Shown here: piece after piece, positions 20,139 through 29,379 of the stretch | How positions within the stretch are numbered: the first letter of the stretch is position 1 | How the letters are laid out: each line of letters opens with the position of its first letter | Source of the DNA: Thermoanaerobacterium sp. RBIITD | GTDB taxonomy: Bacteria > Bacillota > Thermoanaerobacteria > Thermoanaerobacterales > Thermoanaerobacteraceae | DNA: 64,000 nucleotides | Reading direction: 5' to 3' | Assembly: GCF_900205865.1 (NCBI RefSeq) | Contig: NZ_LT906662.1 | Span: forward strand, 2,245,411 to 2,309,410 | The notes under the pieces: model-generated | What the model was told of the DNA's origin: nothing | The model's input: only the letters and a program-made list of their open reading frames with translations | Database searches by the model: none | Made by a program: the position numbers and the translations under genes

Positions 20139-21620
20139 ATGTATGATGTTTTAATAATTGGCGGCGGTGTTATAGGCTGTTCTATAGCGAGGGAATTATC
20201 AAAATATGAGCTCAAAACCGCATTAATAGAAAAGGAGGATGATGTGGCATCTGGTGGTGCATCAAAGGCGAATAGTGCTATACTTCATGCAGGTTATGAC
20301 CCAGTACCAGGCACATTGAAAGCCAAACTTAATGTAAGAGGAAATGAGATGTTTGATGACATATGTAAAGACCTTGATGTGCCGATAAAAAGGGTAGGCT
20401 CGTTAGTCGCTGCATTCGCAGACGATGAAGTTGATAGCCTCTATAAGCTATACGATAGAGGCCTTAAAAATGGTGTAAAGAAGATGTCTATAATCTCAAA
20501 GGACATGGTTAAGGAATTGGAGCCAAACATTAATGATACAATTGTTGCTGCACTGTATGCAAAAACAGCAGGGATCATCTGCCCGTATGGATATGTAATA
20601 GCATTAGCTGAAAATGCGGCACAAAATGGTGTCGAATTTATATTTAATCAGGAAGTCGTTTCCATAGAAAAGGAAGAAGATAGATTTATTGTCAAAACAC
20701 AAGATAAAGAGTATTTAAGTAAATATGTAATAAATGCTGCCGGCTTATATTCAGATGTTATAAATGATATGGTTGGCGCTAAGCCGTTCACGGTGCATCC
20801 AAGGAAAGGTGAATACCTTATACTCGATAAAGAAGAAGGATACCTTGCAAATACAGTTATATTCCAAGTACCTACAAAAATGGGGAAGGGGATACTTGTT
20901 GCACCGACAGTGGATGGAAATCTTTTAATAGGCCCAACATCTGAGGATATAAAGAATAAGGAATTCCGTAAAACAACTGTTATGGGACTGCAAAAGGCTA
21001 TAAGAGGTGCTAAAAAGAGTGTCGACAAATTTAATGAAAGAAAGACGATAACGCAGTTTACCGGTTTGAGATCTGTACCAGATGTTGAAGGTGAAGATTT
21101 TATTATAGGCGAATCCCAAGTTAAGGGATTTATAAATGTAGCTGGCATTGAATCACCTGGTTTTACATCATCACCTGCTATTGCAGAGATGGTAGCGGAA
21201 ATTTTACTTGACAGTGGACTTAAACTCATTGAAAAAGACGATTTTAATCCAAAGAGAAAACCTGTAATAAGGTTTAATGAATTATCAGATGATGAGAAAA
21301 ATGAGTTGATAAAAAAGAATCCAGCGTATGGGAAAATTATATGCAGATGTGAAACCGTAACAGAAGGTGAAATAATAGACGCGATAAAGAGGCCTGTTGG
21401 TGCAAAGAGCCTTGATGGTGTAAAAAGGCGTGTAAGAGCTGGAATGGGTAGGTGCCAGGGCGGTTTCTGCAGTCCAAGAGTTCTTGAAATACTTTCAAGG
21501 GAACTTAATATCAATCCGCTTGATGTTACGAAATTCGGAGGAAAGTCAAAAATTCTTACAGCAAAAGCTAAAGAATATGTAATTAACGCTTGTAAAGAAA
21601 TATTAAAAAGTGGGGTGTAA
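20139..21620 (+). CDS. GlpA-like FAD-dependent glycerol-3-phosphate dehydrogenase
   Basis: This protein of about 493 residues has an N-terminal FAD-binding Rossmann motif (LIIGGGVIGCSIARELSKY) and a DAO-type oxidoreductase domain. It ends in a BFD-like [2Fe-2S] domain with CRC, then C-x4-C in GRCQGGFCSP. This is the layout of anaerobic GlpA. I chose ATG 20139 because GAAAGGGA is nine bases upstream; ATGs at 20118, 20121 and 20130 are alternatives. It follows glpK and heads a trio with a GlpB-like flavoprotein and a DUF1667 protein, probably oxidising glycerol-3-phosphate to dihydroxyacetone phosphate. Confidence 0.85.
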   Translation: MYDVLIIGGGVIGCSIARELSKYELKTALIEKEDDVASGGASKANSAILHAGYDPVPGTLKAKLNVRGNEMFDDICKDLDVPIKRVGSLVAAFADDEVDSLYKLYDRGLKNGVKKMSIISKDMVKELEPNINDTIVAALYAKTAGIICPYGYVIALAENAAQNGVEFIFNQEVVSIEKEEDRFIVKTQDKEYLSKYVINAAGLYSDVINDMVGAKPFTVHPRKGEYLILDKEEGYLANTVIFQVPTKMGKGILVAPTVDGNLLIGPTSEDIKNKEFRKTTVMGLQKAIRGAKKSVDKFNERKTITQFTGLRSVPDVEGEDFIIGESQVKGFINVAGIESPGFTSSPAIAEMVAEILLDSGLKLIEKDDFNPKRKPVIRFNELSDDEKNELIKKNPAYGKIICRCETVTEGEIIDAIKRPVGAKSLDGVKRRVRAGMGRCQGGFCSPRVLEILSRELNINPLDVTKFGGKSKILTAKAKEYVINACKEILKSGV

Positions 21621-22895
21621 ATGATGCTGACACATGATATAGTAATTGTAGGTGCTGGTCCTGCAGGGCTTGGCGCGGCGGTTGAAGCTTATGAAAGAGG
21701 CATAAAAGATATCCTTATTATTGAAAGGGATAAATATCCAGGAGGTATACTTGAGCAGTGCATACACAATGGTTTTGGCCTTGTAGAATTTAAAGAAGAA
21801 CTTACAGGGCCAGAATATGCTGAACGTTTTATTGAAAAAGTTAAGAAATATGGTATTAATATTATGCTTAATACTATGGTATTAAATATTTCAGAAGATA
21901 AAATTGTCAAAGCTGTCAATCCAGAAAATGGTGTTATGAACATCAAAGCAAAAGCTATCATCCTAGCAATGGGGTGCAGAGAAAGGCCTAGGGGTGCTAT
22001 TAGCATACCAGGTACAAGACCGGCTGGCATTTTTACAGCAGGAACGGCTCAAAGATATGTAAATATGGAAGGTTATATGCCGGGGAAAGAAATCGTAATA
22101 CTTGGTTCTGGCGATGTAGGGCTTATAATGGCAAGGAGATTTACCCTAGAAGGTGCAAAGGTAAAGGCAGTTGTAGAGTTAATGCCATATTCCAGCGGAT
22201 TAACAAGGAACATAGTTCAATGCCTTGATGACTTTGGAATTCCTCTCCTTTTAAGCCATACAGTAATTGAAATACATGGGAAAGATCGCGTTGAAGGTGT
22301 TACAATAGCGGAAGTCGATGAAAATAGAAGGCCGATTTTAAAGACTGCAAGGTATATAAGCTGCGATACTTTGATATTATCAGTAGGTTTGATTCCGGAA
22401 AATGAGCTTTCAAAAGGTGCTGGTGTAAAACTTGACCCTGTAACAGGTGGACCTATTATGAATGAGAGTATGGAGACAAATATCGATGGAATATTCGCCT
22501 GTGGCAATGTACTACAGGTACATGATCTTGTTGACAATGTAACGGCGGAATCACGTCTTGCGGCAGATTCGGCAGTAAAGTATATTAAAGGTTTATTAAA
22601 AGAGGGGAAAATGATCACTGTAAAAGCTGGAAATGGAATAAGATATGTAGTGCCACAAATCGTAAATTATGAAAATATTGATGACAAAGTTAAATTTCAT
22701 ATGAGGCCGACAGGTGTATATAAAAATGGTTATGTAAAAGTAAAATTGGGCGACAAAGAGATACTTAGTAAAAAAATGCAGAGGCTTACACCTGGTGAGA
22801 TGGTCTTGATAGAGATTAAGAAGGATAAAATCATAGGACAGGGGACGGGTTCGTGTCCCATAGATAGCATAACATTTGAAGTAGAGGTGGATTGA
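21621..22895 (+). CDS. NAD(P)/FAD-dependent oxidoreductase, partner of the GlpA-like protein
   Basis: This 424-residue pyridine-nucleotide-disulfide-type oxidoreductase has an FAD motif IVGAGPAGLGAAVEA near the start. A second nucleotide-binding GSGDVGLIMARR lies about residue 160, and the FAD-closing segment GIFACGNVLQVHDLVDNV lies near 290. The central CIHNGFG and CRERPRGA are family-typical. It abuts the upstream stop with no gap and probably forms a complex with its neighbours, passing electrons between glycerol-3-phosphate and a carrier. It is related to GlpB in role, but the fold class differs from E. coli GlpB. Confidence 0.83.
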   Translation: MMLTHDIVIVGAGPAGLGAAVEAYERGIKDILIIERDKYPGGILEQCIHNGFGLVEFKEELTGPEYAERFIEKVKKYGINIMLNTMVLNISEDKIVKAVNPENGVMNIKAKAIILAMGCRERPRGAISIPGTRPAGIFTAGTAQRYVNMEGYMPGKEIVILGSGDVGLIMARRFTLEGAKVKAVVELMPYSSGLTRNIVQCLDDFGIPLLLSHTVIEIHGKDRVEGVTIAEVDENRRPILKTARYISCDTLILSVGLIPENELSKGAGVKLDPVTGGPIMNESMETNIDGIFACGNVLQVHDLVDNVTAESRLAADSAVKYIKGLLKEGKMITVKAGNGIRYVVPQIVNYENIDDKVKFHMRPTGVYKNGYVKVKLGDKEILSKKMQRLTPGEMVLIEIKKDKIIGQGTGSCPIDSITFEVEVD

Positions 22896-22896
22896 T

Positions 22897-23262
22897 ATGG
22901 AAAAACGCGAAATAACATGTATCGTATGCCCGAACGGATGCCACATAACAGCGGAAATTGAGGAGGGAAAGATTGTAAGTTTAAGGGGGTATGCATGCAA
23001 AAGAGGTTTGAAATATGCTGAAGATGAAATTATAATGCCGAAAAGGACTTTGACGACGACAGTAAAAGCAGAAAGCGGACATCTACCATTGGTAGCTGTT
23101 AGGACAAAGGAACCAATTCCCAAGGAAATGATAAAAGATGCTATGTTAGAACTGGCAAAAATCACTGTTAAGCCTCCTATAAACGTCGGAGATATTATAG
23201 TTAAAAATATCTTAAACACAGGTGTTGATGTAGTTGCAACAAGAGCTCTTTACAGTAAATAG
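22897..23262 (+). CDS. DUF1667 cysteine-rich protein
   Basis: This 121-residue protein opens with TCIVCPNGCHI (C-x2-C-x3-C), with another Cys at YACKRG, a pattern suited to an Fe-S cluster. It matches DUF1667, which is regularly encoded with the two flavoproteins upstream. It probably serves as the electron-transfer subunit of that complex, replacing the Fe-S role of GlpC. The start is one base after the previous stop, behind GAGGTGG. Confidence 0.85.
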   Translation: MEKREITCIVCPNGCHITAEIEEGKIVSLRGYACKRGLKYAEDEIIMPKRTLTTTVKAESGHLPLVAVRTKEPIPKEMIKDAMLELAKITVKPPINVGDIIVKNILNTGVDVVATRALYSK

Positions 23263-23268
23263 ATGTAG

Positions 23269-23372
23269 ATGCGTATCACTATGTGAGCGTTGGTATTTAT
23301 AGAGCCAATTATACAGTAATGTGTGCTTTTAACAAATACCAATACTCTTATAGTGAATAATTCTTAACGCAT
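23269..23372 (+). repeat. Long imperfect hairpin / structured element upstream of the sigma-54 activator gene
   Basis: Bases 23276-23298 can pair with 23334-23356 as a nearly continuous 23-bp helix with two mismatches and two G-U pairs. The core is TTGGTATTT/AAATACCAA. Outer arms ATGCGT (23269-23274) and ACGCAT (23367-23372) and an inner AGAGC/GCTTT helix extend the fold. No T run follows. It may be a structured RNA, a mobile palindromic repeat or a protein-binding site. Confidence 0.6.
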
Positions 23373-23396
23373 TATACAGAAAGGAATGTAGGTTAA

Positions 23397-25028
23397 ATGG
23401 AGAAAATAAGTGAAATAATAAAGTCTCCAATAAATATACATTCGCAAATATCTGCTAAGATAGTCAGAAAAGTCAATGAGATCTGTATAAATTACAATGT
23501 AAAAGTGATGCTCAGAAAATCAGGAAGTATAAGGCTTATACCTGCCAGCAGCATGCTTTCTATGGCAACATTCTTTGTATCAAAAGGTAACGAAGTAGAA
23601 ATAATCATTGAAGGTGATGATTGTAGTATCGCAATGAAAGAAATAAAGAAATTTTTTATAGAGGATTTAAAGCATGTAGATGATGAAAGTGGAACATATG
23701 AGCTTCTAAAAAATACATCTATCGCATATGAAGAAATATTCAACTCTATCGCACTAGGACTTATCGTTACTGATGAAAATGGTATAATCACTATATTTAA
23801 TAAAGCTGCTGAAAAAGTTACAGGATTTAACCTTGATAAGGCAATAGGAAAAGCTATAAGCGATGTTATTCCGGATATTGATGTCAAAGATGTTTTAAGT
23901 AATGGTGATGAACTTCTAAATAAAAAATTCATGATAGAAGATAAGATACTCTTTATTAACATAACGCCTATTTATGTTGGAGGGAAAATAAGCGGATCCC
24001 TAATAGTTTTTCAAGATTTCCCGCAGGTTGAGTACCTTGAAGGAGAGCTTAAAAGGAGCAGGAAACTAGATAAAGCATTTGACATAATTATAGGTAATAG
24101 CGGCAAATTAAAAGATGCTTTGACTATTGCATCAAAGGCTGCTGAAACTGATTCAAATGTAATAATAAGAGGAGAAAGTGGTACTGGAAAAGAATTGGTA
24201 GCTAATGCGATACATTATTCTAGCAAAAGGAAAAATAAACCTTTTATAAGAGTAAATTGTGCAGCTATACCTAGTACGCTGCTTGAAAGTGAGCTTTTTG
24301 GGCATGAAAAAGGTGCATTTACAGGTGCAGTAACACAAAAAATGGGCAAATTTGAATTAGCAGATGGTGGAAGCATCTTTTTAGACGAGATAGGAGATAT
24401 TCCGATAGAGACCCAAGTAAAGCTTTTAAGAGTATTACAAGATAAAGAATTTGAAAGAGTTGGAGGTATTAAGACTATAAAAGTAGATGTCAGGATAATT
24501 GCTGCGACAAATAAAAATCTCGAAGAAGCCATAAAAAATGGCACTTTTAGAGAAGACCTTTATTATAGGTTAAATGTGATACCTATACTTCTACCATCTT
24601 TAAAAGATAGGAAAGAGGATATACCAATATTAATCGAACATTTTATAAAAAAGATAAATAAAAAACTTGGTAAAGACATCAAATTTGTTACAAATAAAGC
24701 CATAAAAGCTTTAATAAAGTATGATTGGCCTGGAAATATAAGAGAACTTGAGAATTTAATCGAAAGATGTATAACATTGTGCGATAAAGAATACATCGAC
24801 CTTGAGGACTTACCGTCATATATAAAAAATGTAAAAGATAATAAAGAAGATGATATCATATATCTTGGTAGAAATTACGACCTTGAAAAGATGGAAGACT
24901 ATGAGTACAAGATAATTAAAGCCGCGCTATCAAAATATAAAAGTTTTAATAAGGCAGGTAAAGCCTTAGGCTTAACACATAAAACAGTTGCATCAAAGGC
25001 AAGAAAATATCATCTTGTTGAAAATTAG
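23397..25028 (+). CDS. Sigma-54-dependent activator with N-terminal HPr-like domain
   Basis: The 543-residue protein has four parts. An HPr-like domain spans about 10-85, with H15 at the position of the HPr phosphorylation site. A PAS domain spans about 105-210. An AAA+ domain has the Walker A GESGTGKE, the sigma-54 contact loop GAFTGA, and DEIGDI. A Fis-type helix-turn-helix forms the end (NKAGKALGLTHKTVASKA). It lies between glpK and dhaK, and -24/-12 promoters occur before glpP and dhaK, so it very likely activates glycerol/dihydroxyacetone genes. The HPr-like domain could report PTS or DhaM phosphorylation, although the Arg that follows His in HPr is absent. Confidence 0.9.
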   Translation: MEKISEIIKSPINIHSQISAKIVRKVNEICINYNVKVMLRKSGSIRLIPASSMLSMATFFVSKGNEVEIIIEGDDCSIAMKEIKKFFIEDLKHVDDESGTYELLKNTSIAYEEIFNSIALGLIVTDENGIITIFNKAAEKVTGFNLDKAIGKAISDVIPDIDVKDVLSNGDELLNKKFMIEDKILFINITPIYVGGKISGSLIVFQDFPQVEYLEGELKRSRKLDKAFDIIIGNSGKLKDALTIASKAAETDSNVIIRGESGTGKELVANAIHYSSKRKNKPFIRVNCAAIPSTLLESELFGHEKGAFTGAVTQKMGKFELADGGSIFLDEIGDIPIETQVKLLRVLQDKEFERVGGIKTIKVDVRIIAATNKNLEEAIKNGTFREDLYYRLNVIPILLPSLKDRKEDIPILIEHFIKKINKKLGKDIKFVTNKAIKALIKYDWPGNIRELENLIERCITLCDKEYIDLEDLPSYIKNVKDNKEDDIIYLGRNYDLEKMEDYEYKIIKAALSKYKSFNKAGKALGLTHKTVASKARKYHLVEN

Positions 25029-25146
25029 GAACAACCTAAATAAAAGCTTGATACATTTTACCAAACAATGAAAATATGGTGTGATAAAACTTTAACAAAT
25101 TTATTGTTTCAACTTTGTCAATATACGGCCATTTTAGATTTATACA

Positions 25147-25184
25147 TGACATGGTATAATTAATTTAAGACCATGCCATTTTTT
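25147..25184 (+). terminator. Terminator of the sigma-54 activator gene
   Basis: TGACATGG pairs with CCATGCCA (one mismatch, plus one extra T-A pair) and six T residues follow. It lies just before the sigma-54 promoter of dhaK and separates the two units. Confidence 0.55.
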
Positions 25185-25191
25185 ATTTAAA

Positions 25192-25208
25192 TTGGCACAC
25201 ATTTTGCA
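25192..25208 (+). promoter_or_regulatory. Sigma-54 (-24/-12) promoter of dhaKLM
   Basis: TTGGCACACATTTTGCA is a near-perfect -24/-12 element: GG at 25194-25195 and GC at 25206-25207, ten bases apart. It lies 40 bases before the dhaK start. An AAACAAT/ATTGTTT inverted pair about 80-130 bases upstream could be the activator site. Confidence 0.85.
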
Positions 25209-25247
25209 TTATAAATTAATGAAAATATAAAATGGGGGTAAAATAAT

Positions 25248-26246
25248 ATGAAAAAGCTTATTAATAATCCGGATGACGTTGTAAAAGACATGATTTCAGG
25301 GCTTTTATATGCGTATCCATCATACTTGAGGAAGCTCGATAATGTAGATGTTGTAGTAAGAAAGTCATCACCAGTTAAGGACAAAGTTGGTCTTGTAAGT
25401 GGTGGAGGCAGTGGACATGAACCAACACATGCGGGATATGTAGGATATGGCATGCTTGATGCGGCTTGCTGTGGTGCTATTTTCACATCTCCGACACCAG
25501 ATCAAGTCTATGAAGCAATAAAAGCTGTAGACGGTGGTAAGGGTGTTCTACTTATAATCAAAAATTATACAGGAGATGTAATGAATTTTGAGATGGCAAA
25601 AGAAATGGCAGAAATGGATGGAATTAAAGTCGATGAAGTAATCGTAAACGACGATGTTGCTGTTGAAAATAGCACTTATACACAAGGACGGAGAGGCATT
25701 GCCGGGACTATTTTTGTTCATAAGATAGCGGGTGCAAAGGCGGAAGAAGGTGCAGAACTCGAAGAAGTTAAAAGAGTTGCAAAGAAGGTTATTGAAAATT
25801 TGCGGTCTATGGGGATGGCATTTACACCATGTACAGTACCGGCTGCCGGAAAACCTAGCTTTACACTTGCAGATGATGAAATTGAGATAGGGATAGGAAT
25901 ACATGGAGAACCTGGTACACATAGGGAAAAAATAAAAGATGCAAAGGGCATCGTAACAGAACTAATGAATAAAATCATAACGGATTTGCCATATAAGGAA
26001 AATGACGAAGTCGCTTTAATGATAAACGGATTAGGGTCTACACCACTTTCAGAGTTATTTGTTGCGAATAAGGAAGTCAACGAGTATCTCTTGGGAAAAA
26101 ATATCAAGGTATATAAGACATTTGTAGGTGAATACATGACATCCTTAGAGATGAGTGGATTTTCAATAACGCTATTGAAACTTGATGATGAACTTAAATC
26201 ATTACTTGACGCTAAAGCAGATACACCAGCATTTAGACAATTTTAA
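25248..26246 (+). CDS. dhaK: PTS-dependent dihydroxyacetone kinase, substrate-binding subunit
   Basis: This 332-residue subunit binds dihydroxyacetone covalently through a hemiaminal bond. The equivalent histidine is H219 in GIHGEPGTH. The substrate-pocket SGGGSGHEPTHAGYVG (H57) and NYTGD (D110) are present. It works with DhaL, which carries ADP, and the phospho-donor DhaM; there is no free-ATP kinase domain. The operon order dhaK-dhaL-dhaM and the upstream sigma-54 promoter support the call. Its product dihydroxyacetone phosphate enters glycolysis. Confidence 0.96.
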   Translation: MKKLINNPDDVVKDMISGLLYAYPSYLRKLDNVDVVVRKSSPVKDKVGLVSGGGSGHEPTHAGYVGYGMLDAACCGAIFTSPTPDQVYEAIKAVDGGKGVLLIIKNYTGDVMNFEMAKEMAEMDGIKVDEVIVNDDVAVENSTYTQGRRGIAGTIFVHKIAGAKAEEGAELEEVKRVAKKVIENLRSMGMAFTPCTVPAAGKPSFTLADDEIEIGIGIHGEPGTHREKIKDAKGIVTELMNKIITDLPYKENDEVALMINGLGSTPLSELFVANKEVNEYLLGKNIKVYKTFVGEYMTSLEMSGFSITLLKLDDELKSLLDAKADTPAFRQF

Positions 26247-26281
26247 TAAATCATGGATAATTGAAAGGGATGGTTAAAAAA

Positions 26282-26917
26282 ATGGAACTTACAACAGATG
26301 TAGTAGCAAAAATTATAGATAAAATTGCAGCAGTAATCGAAGAAAATAAACAGTATCTTACTGACCTTGATGCGGCAATTGGTGATGCAGACCATGGGAT
26401 AAATCTCGATAGAGGGTTTAAAGCAGTTAAAGAAAAGCTGCCACAGTTTTTAAATAAAGATTTAGGCACGATGCTAAAAGGTGTTGGTATGGCCCTAGTA
26501 TCAACCGTCGGTGGTGCATCTGGCCCATTATATGGAACATTATTTATGAGGATGGGTCAAGCAACATCTGGAAAAATGACTATAGATGAAAATGATATAG
26601 TGAGAATGTTAGAGTCTGGCATTGAAGGCATTAAGGCAAGGGGGAAAGCCCAAGCCGGTGATAAAACCATGATAGATTCATTGGAGCCTGCTCTGAATGA
26701 ATTAAAAAAATCCTTAAAAAACGGCCTTGAGCTGCCTGAGGCCTTAAATAGAGCAGTAAATGCCGCCAGTTATGGTGTTGAGTTCACTAAAGAAATTGCA
26801 GCAAAAAAGGGAAGAGCCAGTTACCTAGGTGAAAGAAGCATAGGGCATCAAGACCCTGGTGCGACTTCATCATATTTAATGTTAAAAGCCGCGGCAGAAG
26901 TAATTAACTTGCTTTAA
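26282..26917 (+). CDS. dhaL: PTS-dependent dihydroxyacetone kinase, ADP-binding subunit
   Basis: This 211-residue helical-barrel subunit keeps ADP bound as a cofactor that is rephosphorylated by DhaM. From ATG 26282 the Mg-binding aspartates fall at D30, D35 and D37 in DLDAAIGDADHG, the same numbers as in E. coli DhaL. That supports this start over ATG 26270. The glycine-rich TVGGASGPLYGT and GDKTMIDSLEPA motifs are intact. It sits 35 bases after dhaK. Confidence 0.95.
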   Translation: MELTTDVVAKIIDKIAAVIEENKQYLTDLDAAIGDADHGINLDRGFKAVKEKLPQFLNKDLGTMLKGVGMALVSTVGGASGPLYGTLFMRMGQATSGKMTIDENDIVRMLESGIEGIKARGKAQAGDKTMIDSLEPALNELKKSLKNGLELPEALNRAVNAASYGVEFTKEIAAKKGRASYLGERSIGHQDPGATSSYLMLKAAAEVINLL

Positions 26918-26942
26918 TAAAGTGAAAGGGTTGAAAGATTAA

Positions 26943-27335
26943 ATGGTAGGCATAGTTATCGTGTCACATTCAAGAAAAATAGTTGAAGGACTGTATGAAC
27001 TAATAAATCAGATGACAGCAGGAAAAATTGAGATAGGAATATCAGGCGGCACAGAAGATGGCCACCTTGGTACGAATATTAATGAAATAATGGAGGAAAT
27101 AAAAAGGTGTGAGAGCGGAGACGGGGTTTTAGTCTTAGTTGATATAGGAAGTTCTGTTATGAGTGCACAGATGGCTTTGGAATTACTTGGTGAAGAATAT
27201 GCCAATAAGGTAAAAATAGCCGATGCACCGCTAATAGAAGGAGCAATTGCAGCAAGTGTTGAAGCATCAATCGGAAGTGACATTGACAAAGTTTTAAAAG
27301 TAGCTGAGGCTACAAAAAACCTTGTAAAATTTTGA
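26943..27335 (+). CDS. dhaM: Phosphoryl-donor subunit of dihydroxyacetone kinase, single EIIA-type domain
   Basis: This 130-residue protein is the mannose-EIIA-like domain of DhaM, with active H9 in IVIVSHSRK and the LVDIGSSVMSA motif. It lacks the HPr and truncated EI domains fused to E. coli DhaM. It must therefore receive phosphate from general EI/HPr encoded elsewhere, as in other Gram-positive bacteria. It is the last gene of dhaKLM and is followed at once by a terminator. Confidence 0.94.
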   Translation: MVGIVIVSHSRKIVEGLYELINQMTAGKIEIGISGGTEDGHLGTNINEIMEEIKRCESGDGVLVLVDIGSSVMSAQMALELLGEEYANKVKIADAPLIEGAIAASVEASIGSDIDKVLKVAEATKNLVKF

Positions 27336-27366
27336 TAAGCCTGGACAAAAACCGGGCTTATTTTTT
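27335..27366 (+). terminator. dhaKLM terminator
   Basis: ATAAGCCTGG pairs with CCGGGCTTAT (one G-U), followed by TTTTTT. It also shows that any upstream extension of the next gene through this point is spurious. Confidence 0.82.
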
Positions 27367-27436
27367 GTGTAGAAATTTTTATAAAAAAATATTAAAATAT
27401 GTATATAAGGGGGTGGGACAAATTCATGATGATATA

Positions 27437-29350
27437 ATGCGTGAATACGATACCAGGTTGACGAAATATTTTGATGAAGGGAGGTATATCGATGCATATA
27501 AATATATATTCAAGCAAAAAAATATAGTTCATGACCTTGACAAAAACATTTATTCATACCTTATTTTGTGGCAAATATTAACTGAAATTTATCTTGACAT
27601 TATTGATGATGCAAAAGAGCATTTTTTAAATATTTTTAATAATGTATCTATAACGAAAAGGAATTTGGTTCTTTTTATAAAATGTGTACTTTTACTTGAC
27701 GAATTTGATATGTCTCTAAAAATTAAAGAACTTTACGACGAACTAATGAATTATGAGGATGAAAACCTTTGGATAAATATATACATTTTTTTGTTAACTT
27801 TGAAAAATAAAAGAAGGAATTATGATATTAAAGACGAACTATTATATATGATGCAAAATATTGATGACAAACTTTTGCTATCATTGCTACATTCTATAAT
27901 GGCAGAAATATTAAAGCTTGAAGGAGATGAAAGGTGGAAAGATGAACTAAAAAAAGCAAAGGTATTAAATCCACATAATTTATATATGCTAAGATGTGAG
28001 ATTGATTGGGGACTTATAGAAACTAATGACCTGAAAAAAAACAAGTATTTTAGATATTTTCCTGATAAGAAGAACATTTTAAGGCTATACTATGATATAT
28101 ATAAACAAGAACCATACCGTGACATGGAAGATTTTAAATTTAGTTTAATTGAAGGAGGTAGTACCGGTGGTAGTAGCTACTTGATAACATATCAAGGCAT
28201 TAACATACTATTGGATTGTGGTATTAATTTTAAAGATGGTAAGATATTTTACAGTGATTTAAAAGGATTAGAGATAGACATAAAGAATATCGATTTGCTT
28301 ATTGTAACACATTGCCATTTGGATCATTGTGGAGGAATTATAAGTTTTATAAATAATGGATTAAATTGCCCTATTATTATGTCAAAGGAGACATTGCATA
28401 TTTTAAATGGCATATTTTCAAAAAACTACAATATACATGATTTGAATATAAACATTGATGAACAGTTATCATTTAATATGCTTAATGATATGGTTTTTAC
28501 TGGATTGAATTATGAAAGTGTAATTAAGAATAAAAAGGTACGGATAAAACTTATTCCATCAGGACATATAATAGGAGCTTGTGCGGCATATATTGATGTG
28601 AACGGTTTTTCTATATTCTATACAGGCGATTTTACTGTTAAGGATGTAGAATCAAATAATGGCTTAAGTATACCTGATGGAATGCATGCGGATGTTTTGA
28701 TAACAGAAGCGACTTTTGGATATACATCAAATTTTAGCGTATACAACAAAGAAATACAGGACCAATTGATTTTAAATACAATATCTGATCTAATAGACCA
28801 TGGGATTGTTTTTATACCTGTATTTGCGGTCGGAAAAGCTCAAGATATGCTTTTGTTGCTTAAGAGAAGTTATGATTACATACCATATAATGTTTATGTT
28901 GACGGTGCACTTTCATATATAACAACATTATACGAAAAAATGATTGGAACAATTTATGGAAATGGTATATTAAATGCCAATGATATTAAGCTTTATTCGA
29001 GCAAGAGGGAATTTATAAAAAAAGAGATATCTTTGGGAAACTGTCTTGTTATGACAAGCTCGGATAACCTTACAGACGGAAGCACATCATTAATATATGG
29101 TCGGGAACTGATGTGTTTCAACAATGCTATTTTATTAAATATAAGCAATAATTTAAGAAAACCTATTGCTATGTCACAAGAAAATATACCTTTATTAAAT
29201 CATGGGATAGTACAGGATATTATTGAAGTTTTTTTAAAGCTTACCCCGAGGCAGGTTTATCTTGTCCATAGAGGTGCTAAGTCTAATATTCAGTTTAATA
29301 TCGAAGAAGTATTAAAATGGTTTAATGACATATCAGTTATTACTCCATAA
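27437..29350 (+). CDS. Beta-CASP metallo-beta-lactamase protein with N-terminal helical domain
   Basis: The 637-residue protein has about 200 N-terminal residues of unassigned, helix-rich sequence. A complete metallo-beta-lactamase/beta-CASP nuclease module follows: THCHLDHCGG (Zn motif), SGHIIGAC (Zn His), YTGDF (Zn Asp), TEATFGY (beta-CASP motif A) and the late His in LVHRG. Relatives are CPSF-73- and RNase J-like nucleases, so RNA or DNA cleavage is likely. The frame is open back through the dhaM terminator. I start at ATG 27437, but GTG 27413 is possible because a G-rich site lies close by. It heads a six-gene cassette. Confidence 0.8.
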   Translation: MREYDTRLTKYFDEGRYIDAYKYIFKQKNIVHDLDKNIYSYLILWQILTEIYLDIIDDAKEHFLNIFNNVSITKRNLVLFIKCVLLLDEFDMSLKIKELYDELMNYEDENLWINIYIFLLTLKNKRRNYDIKDELLYMMQNIDDKLLLSLLHSIMAEILKLEGDERWKDELKKAKVLNPHNLYMLRCEIDWGLIETNDLKKNKYFRYFPDKKNILRLYYDIYKQEPYRDMEDFKFSLIEGGSTGGSSYLITYQGINILLDCGINFKDGKIFYSDLKGLEIDIKNIDLLIVTHCHLDHCGGIISFINNGLNCPIIMSKETLHILNGIFSKNYNIHDLNINIDEQLSFNMLNDMVFTGLNYESVIKNKKVRIKLIPSGHIIGACAAYIDVNGFSIFYTGDFTVKDVESNNGLSIPDGMHADVLITEATFGYTSNFSVYNKEIQDQLILNTISDLIDHGIVFIPVFAVGKAQDMLLLLKRSYDYIPYNVYVDGALSYITTLYEKMIGTIYGNGILNANDIKLYSSKREFIKKEISLGNCLVMTSSDNLTDGSTSLIYGRELMCFNNAILLNISNNLRKPIAMSQENIPLLNHGIVQDIIEVFLKLTPRQVYLVHRGAKSNIQFNIEEVLKWFNDISVITP

Positions 29351-29379
29351 AAATAAATACGGGAGATAAAGGAGAAAAA

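Noticed and set aside
27332-27436. Upstream extension of the beta-CASP gene to ATG 27332
   Set aside because: It would run through the dhaM stop and its terminator hairpin and lacks a ribosome site.
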